Shown here: positions 7,899 to 15,519 of the stretch, one piece after another
Numbering within the stretch: the stretch's first letter is position 1
Layout: each line of letters starts with the position of its first letter
DNA from: Syntrophomonadaceae bacterium
Lineage (GTDB): Bacteria; Bacillota; Dethiobacteria; DTU022
Direction: 5' to 3'
DNA: 18,556 nt
Assembly: GCA_007136055.1 (NCBI GenBank)
Contig: SLHT01000118.1
Coordinates: forward strand, 1-18,556
The notes under the pieces: model-generated
Told to the model about the DNA's origin: nothing
The model's input: only the letters and a program-made list of their open reading frames with translations
The model's database searches: none
Translations under genes and position numbers: made by a program

Positions 7899-8876
7899 CT
7901 AGTGTGTTGCGCCAAACTGGAATCTGTAAGCAAACATGCCCACCGCGGCAAAAACTACTGCCGCACCCCAGAAAGTTCTTGCAACATGCCACTCCGACCA
8001 GCCCTGCAGCTCAAAATGGTGATGCAAAGGGCTCATCCGCAAGACACGGCGCCCAAAGAGCTTAAAGCTGGCAACTTGTATAATCACTGACAGGGTTTCC
8101 ACAACAAAGACCCCGCCAATAATCAGCAACAGCAACTCGGTTTTAGTTAAGACAGCCAACGCTGCAAAAGCGCCGCCCAGGGCCAGCGACCCGGCATCCC
8201 CCATAAAAATTCGGGCCGGGTTACGATTAAAAATCAAAAAGCCAAGGCAGGCCCCGGCGAGCGCTGCGGCAAAAACAGCAGTTTCACTCTGCCCGGTAAG
8301 CCAGGCAATATAAATGTAAGCAAGCAGGGCAATGGCCGCTGTTCCTGCAGCCAGCCCGTCAACCCCATCAGTCAAGTTAACACTGTTGCTGGCGGAAGTA
8401 ATGATTAGAAATATAAATAAGGGATAGAAGTATCCCAGATCAAAATCAAGGGCCGTAAAAGGCAGGGTTATGGTTGATGAGTAGATATTTAGCTGCTGCA
8501 GAATAACAAGAAAAATTGCGGCAGTAATTGCTTCACCGGCCAGCTTGGATCGGGCTTTAAGGCCGAGGGACCGATTATGCGTCACTTTCAGGTAGTCATC
8601 GAGAAACCCCAGCAATCCGCAGCCCAGGGTTAAAAGCAGTAAAGTATAGAGCAGCGGCGATGCACCGGCAAAAATAATGCTGCTTAATGTCGCGGCAGGA
8701 ATAAATACCAAACCACCCATGGTCGGGGTCCCCGCTTTGAGCGAGTGGCTGGACGGCCCATCTTCCCTGATCTGCTGGCCATATTGTAACTGCCTCATAC
8801 GTTTGATGAAAACAGGGCAGGCAATAACAGTAATCAAAAAAGTTAACGCCAGGGCAGCTATTACCTGAATAACCAT
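7899..8876 (-). CDS. mraY: Phospho-N-acetylmuramoyl-pentapeptide transferase MraY
   Basis: Polytopic membrane enzyme that transfers phospho-MurNAc-pentapeptide to undecaprenyl phosphate, giving lipid I. The 325 residues contain about ten hydrophobic segments and the family's polar loops: GTPTMGG near 49, the aspartate pair in LDDYLKVTHNRSLGLKARSK near 91, NSVNLTDGVDGLAAG near 164, FMGDAGSLALGG near 224, and the histidine motif SPLHHHFELQGW near 284. ATG at 8876 overlaps the murF stop as TAATG. AGGAGG lies only 3 bases before it, a short spacing that suggests termination-reinitiation coupling with murF. Confidence 0.97.
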   Translation of the reverse strand: MVIQVIAALALTFLITVIACPVFIKRMRQLQYGQQIREDGPSSHSLKAGTPTMGGLVFIPAATLSSIIFAGASPLLYTLLLLTLGCGLLGFLDDYLKVTHNRSLGLKARSKLAGEAITAAIFLVILQQLNIYSSTITLPFTALDFDLGYFYPLFIFLIITSASNSVNLTDGVDGLAAGTAAIALLAYIYIAWLTGQSETAVFAAALAGACLGFLIFNRNPARIFMGDAGSLALGGAFAALAVLTKTELLLLIIGGVFVVETLSVIIQVASFKLFGRRVLRMSPLHHHFELQGWSEWHVARTFWGAAVVFAAVGMFAYRFQFGATH

Positions 8877-10267
8877 TATCCTCCTGCTCCTTCCTCCCTG
8901 ATCAAAGAATGAACTATTTTCTCCATTTGCATACCCCGCGAGCCTTTAACCAGAACATACCAGTTTTCATCAAGTCCCAGTTGTTCAAGCCGGCTGAGGG
9001 CCTGCTCATGATCTTTACAGGGAAATACTTCTAAACCGGCATTTTTTGCTTCTTCAGCACCAAATCTGGCCATCTCACCCACGGTTATTAATGTACCGAT
9101 ACCGCATTCTGCGGCGAAGCGGCCAACCGACTTGTGTGCCTCACGAGCTATAGTTCCCAACTCGAGCATATCACCCAGTACTGCAACTGTTTTAGGCCCT
9201 CCCAACTCAACAAGTACCCTAAGAGCGGCCCGCACTGAACTGGGGTTAGCATTATAGGTGTCATCAATAATCCCTACTCTTTTCCGATTATGTAAAACCT
9301 GGAGCCGCCCTGCCGTGGCTTCGCTGCTTGCAAGCCCTTTTTCCATCTCCGGCAGGGTCAACCCAAGGATATAGCCGACGGTAAGAGCCGCCAGGGCGTT
9401 GCCGACTGACTCCCGTCCAGGCAGGGGTGATTCAAAACACCCTTGCGATTTATCAGGAAAACGCACCCGGAAAAAGCTTTTTTCTCCCCTTAGAGACAAC
9501 TTTAAGCCTTTTATATCGCCCTGGTTAAAGCCATAACAGTATGCTTTTCCCGGGTAGCGTTTTCTGATTTCAAGGAGGCGGGGGTCATCGCCGTTTAGAA
9601 CGGCTACCCCGCCTGAGCCGAGGTAATCCAGTAGTTCTCCTTTAGCCTCTGCAATAGCATCTATTGAACCAAGCTGTTCAATATGGGCCTCGCCAATGTT
9701 GGTAATAACGCCAATCGAGGGCCTGGCTATTTCGCACAGGGTTTTAATTTCACCCGCTGCGCTCATGCCCATTTCAAGTACGGCAGCCTGGTGGCTTTCT
9801 TCAAGCTTTAATATGGTCAGCGGCAATCCGATTTCATTGTTCAGGTTGCCGGTTGTTTTCAAGACATTGTGCTTTGCCGAAAGAACGCCTGCTGTAAAGT
9901 CCTTAGTCGTCGTCTTTCCGCTGCTTCCGGTTATCCCAATGACCGGAAGGTTGTATCTTTCCCTATATACCGCAGCCAGCTGCTGCAGCGCATTAAGCGA
10001 ATCGCCAATTCCGATTAACAGAAAGCCGGGAGGGATTTCAGGGTCGGGCGTTTTGGAGAGGTGATGAAACGCGCCGACAGCGCCTGCTGATAAAGCGCGG
10101 GCAATAAAGAGATGCCCATCGGTTTGTTCACCTTCAAAGGGAATAAAGAAGTCGCCCGGACTAACCTGCCTTGAGTCTATGGCAAAACCGGTTACCTGCT
10201 GTTCGGGATTGCCCCGCAGCAATTTTCCTGCACAGGCTTGAATAATTTCGCTTCCCTTTAATTTCAC
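8876..10267 (-). CDS. murF: UDP-MurNAc-tripeptide:D-Ala-D-Ala ligase MurF
   Basis: Mur ligase that adds D-Ala-D-Ala to UDP-MurNAc-tripeptide, the last cytoplasmic step before MraY. The N-terminal UDP-binding domain contains FAIDSRQVSPGDFFIPFEGEQTDG. The ATPase domain has GITGSSGKTTTK near residue 111, and EMGMSAAGEI and DDTYNANPSS are MurF hallmarks. It lacks the DNPR motif of MurE, so it is MurF and not a substitute MurE. I start it at GTG 10267, with GGGAGG 7 bases upstream and the usual MKLK...EI opening. A longer frame begins at ATG 10315, overlapping the PBP stop, but adds a glycine-rich leader without homology that I can see. murE would normally lie between the PBP gene and murF, and it is missing. 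Confidence 0.95.
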   Translation of the reverse strand: MKLKGSEIIQACAGKLLRGNPEQQVTGFAIDSRQVSPGDFFIPFEGEQTDGHLFIARALSAGAVGAFHHLSKTPDPEIPPGFLLIGIGDSLNALQQLAAVYRERYNLPVIGITGSSGKTTTKDFTAGVLSAKHNVLKTTGNLNNEIGLPLTILKLEESHQAAVLEMGMSAAGEIKTLCEIARPSIGVITNIGEAHIEQLGSIDAIAEAKGELLDYLGSGGVAVLNGDDPRLLEIRKRYPGKAYCYGFNQGDIKGLKLSLRGEKSFFRVRFPDKSQGCFESPLPGRESVGNALAALTVGYILGLTLPEMEKGLASSEATAGRLQVLHNRKRVGIIDDTYNANPSSVRAALRVLVELGGPKTVAVLGDMLELGTIAREAHKSVGRFAAECGIGTLITVGEMARFGAEEAKNAGLEVFPCKDHEQALSRLEQLGLDENWYVLVKGSRGMQMEKIVHSLIREEGAGG

Positions 10268-10311
10268 CTTACAGCCTCCCTTTAAACCTGCACTACCCGG
10301 CATAAACCCTT

Positions 10312-12054
10312 TCATTCCTCTTGATCTCCTGTTGAAGCCTCTGAGGGACTGACCTGCATATAGTTTAAGGTATCTTCCATAATATTTTTAAAAAGTGGAG
10401 CGCTGGTGTGAACACCCAGACGCGGGCCCCTGGTAACCCCGTCAACTGCCACATAAAGGACGAGTCGGGGATCTTCAATCGGGGCAAACCCAATCAGGGA
10501 ATAGATATAATCCCTGTCACTATAACTACCATCTTGGTCAAGCTTTTCTGCTGTTCCCGTCTTTCCGGCAACACGATAGCCCTCTAAGGCAGCCGCGTGA
10601 CCGGTGCCATCAAGGATGACGCTTTCCATCAAGGCAACAAGTTGAGCGGAAGTTTCTTCCGAAACAACCTGGCGAACAATTTCAGGCTCCCTGGCAAAAA
10701 TTATTTCACCATCCTGGTTGCGAATTTCTTCCACCAGGTACGGCTTATAAAGATAACCGCCGTTAACCATCGCGGTAACTGCCATAACCTGTTGAATCGG
10801 TGTAACCGAAATACCCTGCCCGAATGCAGTTGTTGCCAGTTCTACCGGACCCACAGCGTCAGTTTCAAAAATCATACCGCTGCTCTCGCCGGGGTAATCA
10901 ATCCCTGTTGGTTTGCCAAATCCGAAAGCATCTATGTATTGAAACAGTTTTTCCCTGCCCAGTTTTTTTCCTAATTCCACAAAAGCGGGGTTGCAGGAAG
11001 CGCCGACCGACTGAAAAAAACTAATATTACCATGCCCGCCGCGACTTTCTGTCCAGCAGCTAATCTTGTTTCCGTTTACTACAGTGTGCCCTGAACAGTA
11101 ATACATTTCATTGGGATCGAACAGCCCTTCTTCAACCACACCGGCCAGGGTAATCATTTTGAATGTAGAACCCGGCTCGAATGACGAAGTAAAAGGGGCC
11201 AGGGTCCAGCTTTCAGGATCGTAAAGATCATAATTGTCAGGACTGTAATCGGGTTTGGCAACTGCAGCCAGCACTGCCCCGCTTCGAGGATCTAAAACTA
11301 AAGCCATAGCCTGTTTCGGAGCTGAATGTTCCATTATACGGTTAAGCTCCTTGTAAACAATGTGCTGAATGCTCTCATCTAAGGCCAGGTGCAAATCGTA
11401 ACCCTGCTGCTGCAGGGCAGAACGGCTAAAAACATGAGGCAGCTGCTTTCCCTTTCCATCTGCAGGATACAGTATTCTTCCTTCACTACCGCTCAGGTAT
11501 TGCTCGTAATATGCTTCTAATCCGGCTAACCCCCGGTCCATACCGACAAAGCCAAGCATCTGTGAAGTAAGGCTGCCTGCAGGATAGTAGCGTTTATCTT
11601 CATTAAAAAATATTATACCGGGAATATTCATTTCTCTTACTGTCTCAGAAACCTCGGGTTCAAGCTTACGTTTTATATATACCGCACTACGCTCTTTCAT
11701 TGTTATTCGTTCATTAATTTTGGCGGCATCCATACCCAGAACCGGGGCCAGCACATTTGAAACCTCTTCTGAATCTTCAATTTGCGACGGGATGGCAGCA
11801 ACAGTATGAACTGAAGCGCTTCCCGCTAGAAGTCTTCCCTGGCAGTCATAAATTGAACCGCGAGCTGCGCTGACCGGCAGGTTATGATTCCACTGCTCCC
11901 AGGCTTGTTCATATAGTTCATCAGCCCGGACAATCTGGATCCAGGCTAACCTGCTGATCAACAACAGTGTTGCCAGCACTGTAAAAACAAAAACTATGAT
12001 TAATCTTTTTCTTACAATCGCCCGGGTTACAGGAAATTCGGCCACAAAACTCAC
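10312..12054 (-). CDS. Class B penicillin-binding protein (FtsI/PBP2B/SpoVD type)
   Basis: Membrane-anchored DD-transpeptidase that cross-links septal peptidoglycan as partner of FtsW. It has a membrane anchor at about residues 18-40, a dimerisation domain with ARGSIYDCQGRLLA near 64, and a transpeptidase domain. All three catalytic motifs are present: S296-T-F-K, S353-C-N and K498-T-G-T. The protein ends about 80 residues after KTG and has no PASTA domain, unlike B. subtilis SpoVD (one) and PBP2B (two). The dcw position fits either ftsI/pbpB or spoVD, so I give no symbol. Start choice is uncertain: GTG at 12054 has GGAG almost touching it, while GTG at 12045 has the same GGAG at about 10 bases. 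Confidence 0.93.
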   Translation of the reverse strand: MSFVAEFPVTRAIVRKRLIIVFVFTVLATLLLISRLAWIQIVRADELYEQAWEQWNHNLPVSAARGSIYDCQGRLLAGSASVHTVAAIPSQIEDSEEVSNVLAPVLGMDAAKINERITMKERSAVYIKRKLEPEVSETVREMNIPGIIFFNEDKRYYPAGSLTSQMLGFVGMDRGLAGLEAYYEQYLSGSEGRILYPADGKGKQLPHVFSRSALQQQGYDLHLALDESIQHIVYKELNRIMEHSAPKQAMALVLDPRSGAVLAAVAKPDYSPDNYDLYDPESWTLAPFTSSFEPGSTFKMITLAGVVEEGLFDPNEMYYCSGHTVVNGNKISCWTESRGGHGNISFFQSVGASCNPAFVELGKKLGREKLFQYIDAFGFGKPTGIDYPGESSGMIFETDAVGPVELATTAFGQGISVTPIQQVMAVTAMVNGGYLYKPYLVEEIRNQDGEIIFAREPEIVRQVVSEETSAQLVALMESVILDGTGHAAALEGYRVAGKTGTAEKLDQDGSYSDRDYIYSLIGFAPIEDPRLVLYVAVDGVTRGPRLGVHTSAPLFKNIMEDTLNYMQVSPSEASTGDQEE

Positions 12055-12061
12055 TCTCCAA

Positions 12062-12448
12062 TTAGTTGACTGTTTCCCTGCCGGCAGATATTACTCTCAG
12101 CTGAGTCATTTCAGGCTCAGCCATGCCCAGGTCTTCACGGGCAATTTGATCAATACGGCCGGTTGAGCTCAGCCGGGCCGCTTCAAGCTCGAGATCACGA
12201 GAAATATCTTTCATAACCACCACTTCATTACGAACACTGCTCAGGCGGTAATTGAGGATTACCAGTGATGAGTATTGCCCTACAACAACAAGGCTGAGCA
12301 GGAAACAGGTAATTAGGATTAATGAAAGCTTTGCTTTCTTTAATCCGCTGGCGGGCTGCGGCCCCACATCAGGCATCCTGCCTGGTTGAGGCATTGAAGT
12401 AACGCGTTTAGGATAAGATATTTGTCTGGCCTGCTGCAATTTACTCAC
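12062..12448 (-). CDS. ftsL: Cell division protein FtsL-like
   Basis: Small bitopic membrane protein expected to form the FtsQ-FtsL-FtsB/DivIC complex. It has a proline-rich cytoplasmic N-terminus of about 40 residues and one membrane segment at about 41-62 (LSLILITCFLLSLVVVG). A heptad-like helical stretch (LNYRLSSVRNEVVVMKDISRDLELEAARL) follows, then the typical ending REDLGMAEPE. FtsL is poorly conserved, so the call rests on topology, size (128 residues) and position between rsmH and the PBP gene. GTG at 12448 overlaps the rsmH end by 8 bases but its Shine-Dalgarno spacing is too tight. TTG at 12439, with AGAGGG 8 bases upstream, may be the real start. Confidence 0.85.
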   Translation of the reverse strand: MSKLQQARQISYPKRVTSMPQPGRMPDVGPQPASGLKKAKLSLILITCFLLSLVVVGQYSSLVILNYRLSSVRNEVVVMKDISRDLELEAARLSSTGRIDQIAREDLGMAEPEMTQLRVISAGRETVN

Positions 12449-13397
12449 CCTCTTTCTGTTTTTTTATTTTTTCAGCTGCTCTCATCCGGGCACTGCGTGC
12501 CCGTGGATTACTTTTAATTTCATCTTCGGAAGGCCTGATTGCTTTGTTTGTCAGTACTTTCAATTCAGCCTTTTCCCGACACAGGCAGGGCATATTCGGC
12601 GGGCAGCTGCAGTGCCCTGACTTTACCCTGAAATAGTGCTTGATCAGACGATCTTCCAGGGAGTGGTAAGCTATTACGGAAAGCCTGCCCCCCGGTGCCA
12701 GGCAATTAAGCGCCTGCGGCATTAGGGTAGAAATGTTCTCTAATTCGTGATTTACGGCCAGGCGTAAGGCCTGGAAAACCCTGCGGGCAGGGTGCCCTCC
12801 ATGGCGGCGATACCGGGCCGGCACTGCCGCCTTTACAATTTCCGCCAGGGCCCTGCTGCTTTTAATCGGTTCTTTTTGCTCCCGCTCCCGTACTATTCTT
12901 GCTGCTATCCGCCTTGAAAAACGCTCTTCGCCAAACCGAAAGAATATTTCAGTCAACTGTTCGGCGGAATACCGGTTTACAATATCTTCGGCTGTCAAAG
13001 AGCGGCGGCGATCCATACGCATATCCAGATCACCTTCAGTATGAAATGAAAAACCGCGTTCTGCGTCCATCAACTGTAAAGTTGAAGCTCCCAGATCGAT
13101 TAAGATTCCATCGACCAGGCGGTACCCTGTTTCCTCAAGGACTTCTTCTAACTTTGTATAATCTGCATGAACCGGGATTAACCGGTTTCCGTAATCCTTC
13201 AGTCTTGATTCTGCTCTCTCCAGGGCCGCTTCATCCCAATCTATTCCGATTAAACGACCTTCTTGGGAAAGTTTTCGTAAAATTGCTTCGGCATGGCCGC
13301 CGTCCCCGAGTGTTGCATCGACATAAACCCCGTCAGGGCGGCAGTCAAGATAGTGGAGCACTTCTTTTTCCATAACCGGAACGTGCAGCTCAACCAC
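12441..13397 (-). CDS. rsmH: 16S rRNA (cytosine-1402-N4)-methyltransferase RsmH (MraW)
   Basis: S-adenosylmethionine-dependent enzyme that N4-methylates C1402 of 16S rRNA in the small-subunit decoding centre. The SAM-binding motif VDATLGDGGHAEAIL is at residues 26-40, IDLGASTLQLMDAERGFSF follows near 120, and AYHSLEDRLIKHYFR lies near 243. It ends with the Cys-containing segment CSCPPNMPCLC and a basic tail. The length, 318 residues, is typical. The GTG start at 13397 has only a weak ribosome-binding site (GGTG about 6 bases upstream), and that sequence coincides with an extra MraZ-box-like decamer at the end of mraZ. Confidence 0.95.
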   Translation of the reverse strand: MVELHVPVMEKEVLHYLDCRPDGVYVDATLGDGGHAEAILRKLSQEGRLIGIDWDEAALERAESRLKDYGNRLIPVHADYTKLEEVLEETGYRLVDGILIDLGASTLQLMDAERGFSFHTEGDLDMRMDRRRSLTAEDIVNRYSAEQLTEIFFRFGEERFSRRIAARIVREREQKEPIKSSRALAEIVKAAVPARYRRHGGHPARRVFQALRLAVNHELENISTLMPQALNCLAPGGRLSVIAYHSLEDRLIKHYFRVKSGHCSCPPNMPCLCREKAELKVLTNKAIRPSEDEIKSNPRARSARMRAAEKIKKQKEGE

Positions 13398-13403
13398 ACT
13401 AAA

Positions 13404-13413
13404 ACACCACTTT
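13404..13413 (-). promoter_or_regulatory. Isolated MraZ-box-like decamer at mraZ-rsmH junction
   Basis: AAAGTGGTGT here is identical to the first of the three boxes upstream of mraZ. It overlaps the last base of the mraZ stop codon and supplies the GGTG that would serve as ribosome-binding site for rsmH. The next decamer (TTTAGTGTGG) is at best a degenerate copy. A single box may bind MraZ poorly, so a regulatory role is inference. Confidence 0.35.
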
Positions 13414-13844
13414 TATAGATCAAAGTCAACCAGTTCCTCGGCAATCTCCTCGTAGTTTTCGTTTGCTTCACCAAAGTATTCTTTCCATGCCGCTTCATCC
13501 CAGACTTCAACATAATTTGAAACACCGATAAACATAACTTCTTTTTCGATATTGGCATAATCACGCAGGTTCTGGGGAATCAGCACGCGGCCCTGTTTGT
13601 CAGCTTCCACTTCCATCGCCCCGGAAAAAAATAAGCGTTTAAATTTGCGGGAATCACTTTTTGTAAAGGGCAGGTGCTTTAATTTTTGTTCCAGACGAAC
13701 CCATTCTGAGTTTGGATAGACAAGCAGGCACTTTTCAAAGCCACGAGTAACCATAAAACGATCTCCTAAACCATCGCGCAAACGCGAAGGAATAATTACC
13801 CTGCCCTTTCCATCCAAAGTATGTTGATATTCGCCCGTGAACAT
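13413..13844 (-). CDS. mraZ: Transcriptional regulator MraZ
   Basis: DNA-binding regulator of the dcw cluster that forms a ring of AbrB-like double-psi barrels and binds repeated boxes in its own promoter. Two copies of the family's D-x-K/Q-G-R motif are visible: TLDGKGRVIIPSRLRDGL at about residues 9-26 and EADKQGRVLIPQNLRDY at about 78-94. I start it at ATG 13844, which has GGAGG 7 bases upstream and gives the family's standard opening (MFTGEYQHT) and 143 residues. The longer frame begins at GTG 13877 inside the third MraZ box and is unlikely. It is the first gene of the cluster, directly behind three MraZ boxes. Confidence 0.96.
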   Translation of the reverse strand: MFTGEYQHTLDGKGRVIIPSRLRDGLGDRFMVTRGFEKCLLVYPNSEWVRLEQKLKHLPFTKSDSRKFKRLFFSGAMEVEADKQGRVLIPQNLRDYANIEKEVMFIGVSNYVEVWDEAAWKEYFGEANENYEEIAEELVDFDL

Positions 13845-13870
13845 ACGTTCGCCTCCATACAGAGCATCTA

Positions 13871-13900
13871 TGACCACTTTTCACCACTTTACACCACTTT
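13871..13900 (-). promoter_or_regulatory. Three tandem MraZ boxes (mraZ operator)
   Basis: Three adjacent direct repeats read AAAGTGGTGT, AAAGTGGTGA and AAAGTGGTCA on the minus strand, with a period of exactly 10 bp. This matches known MraZ sites: TGGGN repeats with 5-bp spacers in E. coli and AAAGTG-type repeats in Mycoplasma. They end 26 bases before the mraZ start codon. Autoregulation of the cluster by MraZ is the expected consequence. Confidence 0.88.
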
Positions 13901-13914
13901 CCTCTATAATTCAA
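13886..13914 (-). promoter_or_regulatory. Candidate sigma-A promoter of the dcw cluster
   Basis: TTGAAT (13914-13909) and TAAAGT (13891-13886) are 17 bp apart and each match the consensus at 4 of 6 positions. The -10 would lie at the boundary of MraZ boxes 1 and 2, so MraZ binding would block RNA polymerase. Transcription would start near 13878. The hexamers are weak and the exact promoter is uncertain. Confidence 0.4.
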
Positions 13915-13954
13915 CCCCTTTTTCCATATTCCTGCATATATTTTTAAAAAAATA

Positions 13955-13989
13955 TAAAAAAAAGAGGAAATTGAGTGTATTTTCCTCTT
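13955..13989 (-). terminator. Intrinsic terminator downstream of mgtE
   Basis: On the minus strand AAGAGGAAA (13989-13981), a 10-base loop and TTTCCTCTT (13970-13962) form a perfect 9-bp stem, followed by a T-rich run through TTTTTTATATTTTTTT. It lies between mgtE and the mraZ promoter and should separate the mgtE transcript from the division cluster. Confidence 0.85.
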
Positions 13990-14050
13990 ATTTGCTATAT
14001 ATTACCATTTTCTTCCTCTGACTTAAAAAGCTGAGGCCCATTTTCACCCA

Positions 14051-14077
14051 CTGCAAAAATGCAAGCATTTTTTGCAG
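14051..14077. repeat. Near-perfect inverted repeat in the mgtE-mraZ gap
   Basis: CTGCAAAAATGC and GCATTTTTTGCAG are inverted copies with one extra base in one arm and almost no loop. It lies about 65 bases beyond the mgtE stop, before the main terminator. No U-tract follows the stem on the minus strand, so it is not itself a good terminator. It could stabilise the mgtE mRNA 3' end or be a protein-binding palindrome. The rest of 13878-14139 holds the terminator, an AT-rich stretch and the mraZ control region. Confidence 0.5.
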
Positions 14078-14139
14078 CCTGGAGTTGTTATTCTTAACCG
14101 GAAACGAATATATGACAGGGCAAGAAGGGTGAAAAGTTG

Positions 14140-15465
14140 TTAGCGAAGATATTCGAGGAAAGCGGAGGCAACAGTGAAGTAGATCAGCAAACCGGTTACA
14201 TCCTTGATTGTGGTAACAAATGGTCCGGCAGTTATAGCCGGGTCAATATTGATCATACTGCACGCCATCGGCACCAGGGTACCGATCAAGGCAGCCACGC
14301 TTATTGTCGCCAGCATCGATATACCGACAACCAGGCCGAGGTAAACATTGCCCTGCCAAAAATAGGCGGCAATCGAGATCAGGATCCCACAGAGAAACCC
14401 CATAACTACCCCGATCCTGATTTCCCGGAAAAAGTAAGGCCAGAGTTCAGATCTTTCAATTTCACCTGTAGCCAGGCCGCGCACAAAGATAGTCGAGGAC
14501 TGGGTACCGACATTACCGCCCATATCCATCAACACGGGAATAAAAACAGCCAGCATGACAATGGCTTCGAGGGTGCTTTCGAAACCACCGATTACACTAC
14601 CCGACAAAATTCCGCCGGCCATACTGATAAACAACCAGGGCATCCTGAGACGGACTACCTTGCCTACGGAAGCCTTTGTAAGTTCCATACCTTCAACTTC
14701 ACTGGCCCCGGCCAGGCGGTAGATATCTTCTGTCGCTTCCTGTTCCATAACATCAATAACATCGTCAACGGTAATAATTCCAAGCAACCTGGCCTGATCA
14801 TCAATAACCGGAACAGCAAGCAGGTCGTATTTGGAGACAATCCGGGCCACTTCTTCCTGGTCGAGTTCGGCGTTAACACTGATCACGTTATGGCGCATAA
14901 CATTTTTTATAATTGTTCCATCAGAGGAGGCAATTAAATCGCGCAATGATATAACGCCGATCAGGCGATTTTCTCCATCAACTACATATACATAATAAAT
15001 AGTTTCTGCTTCGGGAGCAATTTCTCTCAGGCGGGCAATAGCTTCTTCGACCGGAATATCGGCAGGGAGGGAAATAAACTCGGTGGTCATAATTCCCCCG
15101 GCAGTGTCTTCCGGATATTTGAGGAGATCTCCAAAATCTACCGGCAGTTCTTCCCGGCCGAATATATCCATCATTTTTTGGGCTTCTTCAGGCGAGAGCT
15201 CACCAATTAAGTCGGCAGCATCATCGGAAGCAAGGTTTTTAAGTACGAATTTGGCCCGGTCTTCTTCCAATAAGGGGAGAATCTCAGCCTGTTCAAAATC
15301 TTCCATTTCCTCAAAGACCAGGGCGGCATCTTCAGCAGGCAATCTCTGCATTAATTCAACTTTTTGTTCGATTTCGAGATCTTCAAGAAGATCGAGAAGA
15401 TCCCCGGGGTGGACTCCCGATTTCAATTCCCTGCTGATCTGAATACAAATCTGCTCTACAGACAA
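14140..15465 (-). CDS. mgtE: Magnesium transporter MgtE
   Basis: Homodimeric Mg2+-gated channel/transporter in the cytoplasmic membrane. In order it has an acidic helical N domain (HPGDLLDLLEDLEIEQ onward), two CBS domains (from about IMTTEFISLPADIPVEEA and VMRHNVISVNAELDQEE), and a five-helix membrane domain. That domain has the signature DMGGNVGTQSSTIFVRGLA and the pore-region stretch TTIKDVTGLLIYF. The open frame begins at TTG 15510, but a perfect extended -10 box at 15520-15528 puts the transcript start near 15513, leaving no room for a ribosome-binding site there. I prefer TTG at 15465, with GGGGG about 8 bases upstream, giving 441 residues. The 5' leader would be only about 50 bases, too short for an M-box magnesium riboswitch. 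Confidence 0.93.
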   Translation of the reverse strand: MSVEQICIQISRELKSGVHPGDLLDLLEDLEIEQKVELMQRLPAEDAALVFEEMEDFEQAEILPLLEEDRAKFVLKNLASDDAADLIGELSPEEAQKMMDIFGREELPVDFGDLLKYPEDTAGGIMTTEFISLPADIPVEEAIARLREIAPEAETIYYVYVVDGENRLIGVISLRDLIASSDGTIIKNVMRHNVISVNAELDQEEVARIVSKYDLLAVPVIDDQARLLGIITVDDVIDVMEQEATEDIYRLAGASEVEGMELTKASVGKVVRLRMPWLFISMAGGILSGSVIGGFESTLEAIVMLAVFIPVLMDMGGNVGTQSSTIFVRGLATGEIERSELWPYFFREIRIGVVMGFLCGILISIAAYFWQGNVYLGLVVGISMLATISVAALIGTLVPMACSMINIDPAITAGPFVTTIKDVTGLLIYFTVASAFLEYLR

Positions 15466-15519
15466 AGCTATCAACCCCCGACATATTTTTATGAGGAGTT
15501 TCGGTGCCAAACAAGTTTA

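Noticed and set aside
7888..7992. Longer MurD with a Cys-rich N-terminal extension
   Set aside because: The extra 35 codons are the mraY 3' end read in another frame. TTG 7887 lies just past the mraY stop with a purine-rich site ahead of it.
10268..10315. MurF starting at ATG 10315, overlapping the PBP stop
   Set aside because: Kept only as an alternative: GTG 10267 has a well-spaced GGGAGG and begins at the normal MurF N-terminus.
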